NCBI GenBank assembly: GCA_946699065.1
Contig: CAMPDV010001331.1
Location: 1 to 64,000, forward strand
Direction: 5' to 3'
DNA: 64,000 bases
Source: Loxodes magnus
Lineage: Eukaryota; Ciliophora; Karyorelictea; Loxodida; Loxodidae
The translations under genes were made by a program, and so were the position numbers. How positions within the stretch are numbered: position 1 is the stretch's first letter; the number at the start of each line of letters is the position of its first letter. The notes below the pieces were generated by a model. The model ran no database searches, was not told the DNA's origin, and worked only from the letters and a program-made list of their open reading frames with translations. Shown here in pieces: positions 59,601 to 64,000 of this stretch.

Positions 59601-62600
59601 AGTGAAGTAGAAAAGCAAGTAAAAGAGTCTGAGTTAGGTAATTGAAAGTGATAATAGAAAATGAGAAAGAGAGATAAGATTTCTAATAAAAGTGAAGTAG
59701 AAAAGCAAGTAAAAGAGTCAGAGTTAGGTAATTGAAAGTGATAATAGAAAATGAGAAAGAGAGATAAGATTTCTTATGAAAAGTGAAGTAGAAAAGCAAG
59801 TAAAAGAGTCTGAGTTAGGTAATTGAAAGTGATAATAGAAAATGAAAAAGAGAGATAAGATTTCAAAGAAAAGTGAAGTAGAAAAGCAAGTAAAAGAGTC
59901 TGAGTTAGGTAATTGAAAGTGATAATAGAAAATGAGAAAGAGAGATAAGATTTCTATGAAAAGTGAAGTAGAAAAGCAAGTAAAAGAGTCTGAGTTAGGT
60001 AATTGAAAGTGATAATAGAAAATGAGAAAGAGAGATAAGATTTCTATGAAAAGTGAAGTAGAAAAGCAAGTAAAAGAGTCTGAGTTAGGTAATTGAAAGT
60101 AATAATAGAAAATGAGAAAGAGAGATAAGATTTCTAAGAAAAGTAAAGTAGAATAGCAAGTAAAAGAGTCTGAGTTAGGTAATTGAAAGTGATAATAGAA
60201 AATGAGAAAGAGAGATAAGATTTCTTATAAAAGTGAAGTAGAAAAGCAAGTAAAAGAGTCTGAGTTAGGTAATTGAAAGTGATAATAGAAAATGAGAAAG
60301 AGAGATAAGATTTCTAAGAAAAGTGAAGTAGAAAAGCAAGTAAAAGAGTCTGAGTTAGGTAATTGAAAGTAATAATAGAAAATGAGAAAGAGAGATAAGA
60401 TTTCTAAGAAAAGTAAAGTAGAAAAGCAAGTAAAAGAGTCTGAGTTAGGTAATTGAAAGTGATAATAGAAAATGAGAAAGAGAGATAAGATTTCTATGAA
60501 AAGTTAAGTAGAAAAGCAAGTAAAAGAGTCTGAGTTAGGTAATTGAAAGTAATAATAGAAAATGAGAAAGAGAGATAAGATTTCTAAGAAAAGTAAAGTA
60601 GAATAGCAAGTAAAAGAGTCTGAGTTAGGTAATTGAAAGTGATAATAGAAAATGAGAAAGAGAGATAAGATTTCTTATAAAAGTGAAGTAGAAAAGCAAG
60701 TAAAAGAGTCTGAGTTAGGTAATTGAAAGTGATAATAGAAAATGAGAAAGAGAGATAAGATTTCTATGAAAAGTTAAGTAGAAAAGCAAGTAAAAGAGTC
60801 TGAGTTAGGTAATTGAAAGTAATAATAGAAAATGAGAAAGAGAGATAAGATTTCTATGAAAAGTGAAGTAGAAAAGCAAGTAAAAGAGTCTGAGTTAGGT
60901 AATTGAAAGTGATAATAGAAAATGAGAAAGAGAGATAAGATTTCTATGAAAAGTGAAGTAGAATAGCAAGTAAAAGAGTCTGAGTTAGGTAATTGAAAGT
61001 AATAATAGAAAATGAGAAAGAGAGATAAGATTTCTATGAAAAGTTAAGTAGAAAAGCAAGTAAAAGAGTCTGAGTTAGGTAATTGAAAGTAATAATAGAA
61101 AAGTAGAAAGAGAGATAAGATTTCTATGAAAAGTTAAGTAGAAAAGCAAGTAAAAGAGTCTGAGTTAGGTAATTGAAAGTAATAATAGAAAATGAGAAAG
61201 AGAGATAAGATTTCTAAGAAAGTGAAGTAGAAAAGCAAGTAAAAGAGTCTGAGTTAGGTAATTGAAAGTAATAATAGAAAATGAGAAAGAGAGATAAGAT
61301 TTCTATGAAAAGTTAAGTAGAATAGCAAGTAAAAGAGTCTGAGTTAGGTAATTGAAAGTAATAATAGAAAAGTAGAAAGAGAGATAAGATTTCTATGAAA
61401 AGTTAAGTAGAAAAGCAAGTAAAAGAGTCTGAGTTAGGTAATTGAAAGTAATAATAGAAAATGAGAAAGAGAGATAAGATTTCTAAGAAAGTGAAGTAGA
61501 AAAGCAAGTAAAAGAGTCTGAGTTAGGTAATTGAAAGTGATAATAGAAAATGAAAAAGAGAGATAAGATTTCTATGAAAAGTGAAGTAGAAAAGCAAGTA
61601 AAAGAGTCTGAGTTAGGTAATTGAAAGTAATAATAGAAAATGAGAAAGAGAGATAAGATTTCTATGAAAAGTGAAGTAGAAAAGCAAGTAAAAGAGTCTG
61701 AGTTAGGTAATTGAAAGTGATAATAGAAAATGAGAAAGAGAGATAAGATTTCTATGAAAAGTTAAGTAGAAAAGCAAGTAAAAGAGTCTGAGTTAGGTAA
61801 TTGAAAGTGATAATAGAAAATGAGAAAGAGAGATAAGATTTCTATGAAAAGTGAAGTAGAATAGCAAGTAAAAGAGTCTGAGTTAGGTAATTGAAAGTAA
61901 TAATAGAAAATGAGAAAGAGAGATAAGATTTCTAAGAAAAGTGAAGTAGAAAAGCAAGTAAAAGAGTCTGAGTTAGGTAATTGAAAGTAATAATAGAAAA
62001 TGAGAAAGAGAGATAAGATTTCTATGAAAAGTTAAGTAGAAAAGCAAGTAAAAGAGTCTGAGTTAGGTAATTGAAAGTAATAATAGAAAATGAGAAAGAG
62101 AGATAAGATTTCTAAGAAAAGTGAAGTAGAAAAGCAAGTAAAAGAGTCTGAGTTAGGTAATTGAAAGTAATAATAGAAAATGAGAAAGAGAGATAAGATT
62201 TCTATGAAAAGTGAAGTAGAAAAGCAAGTAAAAGAGTCTGAGTTAGGTAATTGAAAGTGATAATAGAAAATGAGAAAGAGAGATAAGATTTCTAAGAAAA
62301 GTAAAGTAGAAAAGCAAGTAAAAGAGTCCGAGTTAGGTAATTGAAAGTAATAATAGAAAAAGTAGAAAGAGAGATAAGATTTCTTATGAAAAGTGAAGTA
62401 GAAAGGCAAGTAAAAGAGTCTGAGTTAGGTAATTGAAATTAATAATAGAAAATGAGAAAGAGAGATAAGATTTCTAAGAAAGTGAAATAGAAAGGCAAGT
62501 AAAAGAGTCTGAGTTAGGTAATTGAAAGTAATAATAGAAAAGTAGAAAGAGAGATAAGATTTCTTATAAAAGTGAAGTAGAAAAGCAAGTAAAAGAGTCT

Positions 62601-64000
62601 GAGTTAGGTAATTGAAAGTGATAATAGAAAATGAGAAAGAGAGATAAGATTTCTAAGAAAAGTAAAGTAGAAAGGCAAGTAAAAGAGTCTGAGTTAGGTA
62701 ATTGAAAGTGATAATAGAAAATGAGAAAGAGAGATAAAATTTCTATGAAAAGTGAAGAAGAAAAGCAAGTAAAAGAGTCTGAGTTAGGTAATTGAAAGTG
62801 ATAATAGAAAATGAGAAAGAGAGATAAGATTTCTAAGAAAAGTAAAGTAGAAAGGCAAGTAAAAGAGTCTGAGTTAGGTAATTGAAAGTGATAATAGAAA
62901 ATGAGAAAGAGAGATAAGATTTCTATGAAAAGTGAAGTAGAAAAGCAAGTAAAAGAGTCTGAGTTAGGTAATTGAAAGTAATAATAGAAAATGAGAAAGA
63001 GAGATAAGATTTCTAAGAAAAGTGAAGTAGAAAAGCAAGTAAAAGAGTCTGAGTTAGGTAATTGAAAGTAATAATAGAAAATGCGAAAGAGAGATAAGAT
63101 TTCAAAGAAAAGTGAAGTAGAAAAGCAAGTAAAAGAGTCAGAGTTAGGTAATTGAAGGTAATAATAGAAAATGAAAAAGAGAGATAAGATTTCTAAGAAA
63201 AGTGAAGTAGAAAAGCAAGTAAAAGAGTCTGAGTTAGGTAATTGAAAGTAATAATAGAAAAGTAGAAAGAGAGATAAGATTTCTAAGAAAAGTGAAGTAG
63301 AAAAGCAAGTAAAAGAGTCTGAGTTAGGTAATTGAAAGTAATAATAGAAAATGAGAAAGAGAGATAAGATTTCCATGAAAAGTGAAGTAGAATAGCAAGT
63401 AAAAGAGTCTGAGTTAGGTAATTGAAAGTAATAATAGAAAATGAGAAAGAGAGATAAGATTTCTATGAAAAGTGAAGTAGAATAGCAAGTAAAAGAGTCT
63501 GAGTTAGGTAATTGAAAGTAATAATAGAAAATGAGAAAGAGAGATAAGATTTCTTATAAAAGTGAAGAAGAAAATCAAGTAAAAGAGTCTGAGTTAGGTA
63601 ATTGAAAGTGATAATAGAAAATGAGAAAGAGAGATAAGATTTCTATGAAAAGTGAAGAAGAAAAGCAAGTAAAAGAGTCTGAGTTAGGTAATTGAAAGTA
63701 ATAATAGAAAATGAGAAAGAGAGATAAGATTTCTAAGAAAAGTGAAGTAGAAAAGCAAGTAAAAGAGTCTGAGTTAGGTAATTGAAAGTGATAATAGAAA
63801 ATGAGAAAGAGAGATAAGATTTCTATGAAAAGTTAAGTAGAAAAGCAAGTAAAAGAGTCTGAGTTAGGTAATTGAAAGTAATAATAGAAAATGAGAAAGA
63901 GAGATAAGATTTCTATGAAAAGTGAAATAGAAAGGCAAGTAAAAGAGTCTGAGTTAGGTAATTGAAAGTAATAATAGAAAATGAGAAAGAGAGATAAGAT
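47646..64000. repeat. 90-bp satellite array, about 16.4 kb, continuing past the window
   Basis: About 180 copies of a 90-bp unit beginning AAGCAAGTAAAAGAGTCTGA and containing GTTAGGTAATTGAAAGT and GAGAGATAAGATTTC. Copies vary at a few fixed sites only (GTGATAAT/GTAATAAT, ATGAG/GTAG, CTATGA/CTAAGA/CAAAGA/CTTATGA, GTGAAGTAG/GTTAAGTAG/GTGAAATAG). Lengths of 89 and 91 also occur, which break any reading frame. Rare variants recur at 5578 bp, showing a higher-order repeat. There is no AGCT in the consensus. The array has no end in this window. Confidence 0.97.
51261..62332. repeat. Higher-order repeat of about 5.58 kb (62 units) in the satellite
   Basis: The rare variant TCCGAG occurs at 51261, 56839 and 62327 (steps of 5578 and 5488 = 5578-90). 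The rare ACGTGAAGTATAAAAG occurs at 49431, 53752 and 59330 (steps 4321 and 5578). The block from about 52.4 to 57.6 kb and the block from about 58.0 to 62.4 kb match almost base for base, apart from single substitutions such as GAGAGAAAAG near 53911 versus GAGAGATAAG. The first copy is shorter through loss of whole units. Confidence 0.85.

Noticed and set aside
48087..63376. Long minus-strand open frames with F/L/S-rich repeats
   Set aside because: Direct translation of the 90-bp satellite; frames are broken by 89- and 91-bp units, and the same peptides recur only because the array repeats.
47646..64000. Regular repeats resembling a CRISPR array
   Set aside because: Units are contiguous 90-mers without unique spacers, in a eukaryotic genome with no cas genes.
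1..64000. Internal eliminated sequences or scrambled gene segments of the Oxytricha type
   Set aside because: Genes read colinearly with only tiny GT...AG introns; no TA-bounded insertions or pointer-flanked segments seen.

Overview
The window looks like a stretch of nuclear chromosome from a ciliate with an ambiguous nuclear genetic code: TAA and TAG read as glutamine, and TGA read as tryptophan inside genes and as stop at their ends. The main evidence is that conserved residues are encoded this way: the KPW of a tubulin tyrosine ligase-like enzyme, several Myb tryptophans, WD40 tryptophans and the NWRSI motif of a reverse transcriptase are all TGA. Genes also close on TGA in plausible places; a convergent pair stops 4 nt apart. 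This is the code described for karyorelicts (Loxodes, Parduczia) and resembles that of Condylostoma. Long intergenic DNA, unexcised LINEs and a huge satellite fit a Loxodes-like genome best (inference). Open reading frames called with the standard or bacterial code are nearly all spurious here. Introns are tiny (about 15-23 nt, GT...AG).

Layout. 0-15.4 kb is unique and gene-bearing: an F-box/LRR protein, a TTLL-family enzyme, an R2R3-type Myb protein tail-to-tail with a basic protein, a coiled-coil protein and a membrane protein. 15.4-21.0 kb is a decayed LINE (LINE-A). 21.0-24.4 kb holds minus-strand genes, including a kinase-WD40 protein that has lost two catalytic residues. 24.8-25.1 kb is a candidate structured RNA. 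25.1-26.5 kb is low-complexity DNA with a stray WD40 fragment. 26.5-31.9 kb is a better preserved LINE (LINE-B). 32.1-34.9 kb has three compact genes, 35.8-36.7 kb a Notch-type LNR protein, and 37.5-39.5 kb a poorly resolved minus-strand gene. After an AT-rich gene desert, 42.35-44.23 kb encodes an apparently active kinase-WD40 paralogue with almost identical WD repeats.

From 44.25 kb on the window is repeats: 12/13-bp, 58-bp (116-bp dimer) and 21-bp tandem arrays, a dispersed hairpin-bearing module, and from 47.65 kb to the window end about 16.4 kb of a 90-bp satellite with a higher-order period near 5.58 kb.

The identified genes suggest signalling (kinase/WD40), ubiquitin ligase targeting (F-box/LRR), microtubule modification (TTLL), transcription (Myb) and surface/secretory functions (LNR). 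They do not form an obvious pathway. Since TAA and TAG are sense codons here, AT-rich intergenic DNA is also open, so gene calls without a domain are given lower confidence.
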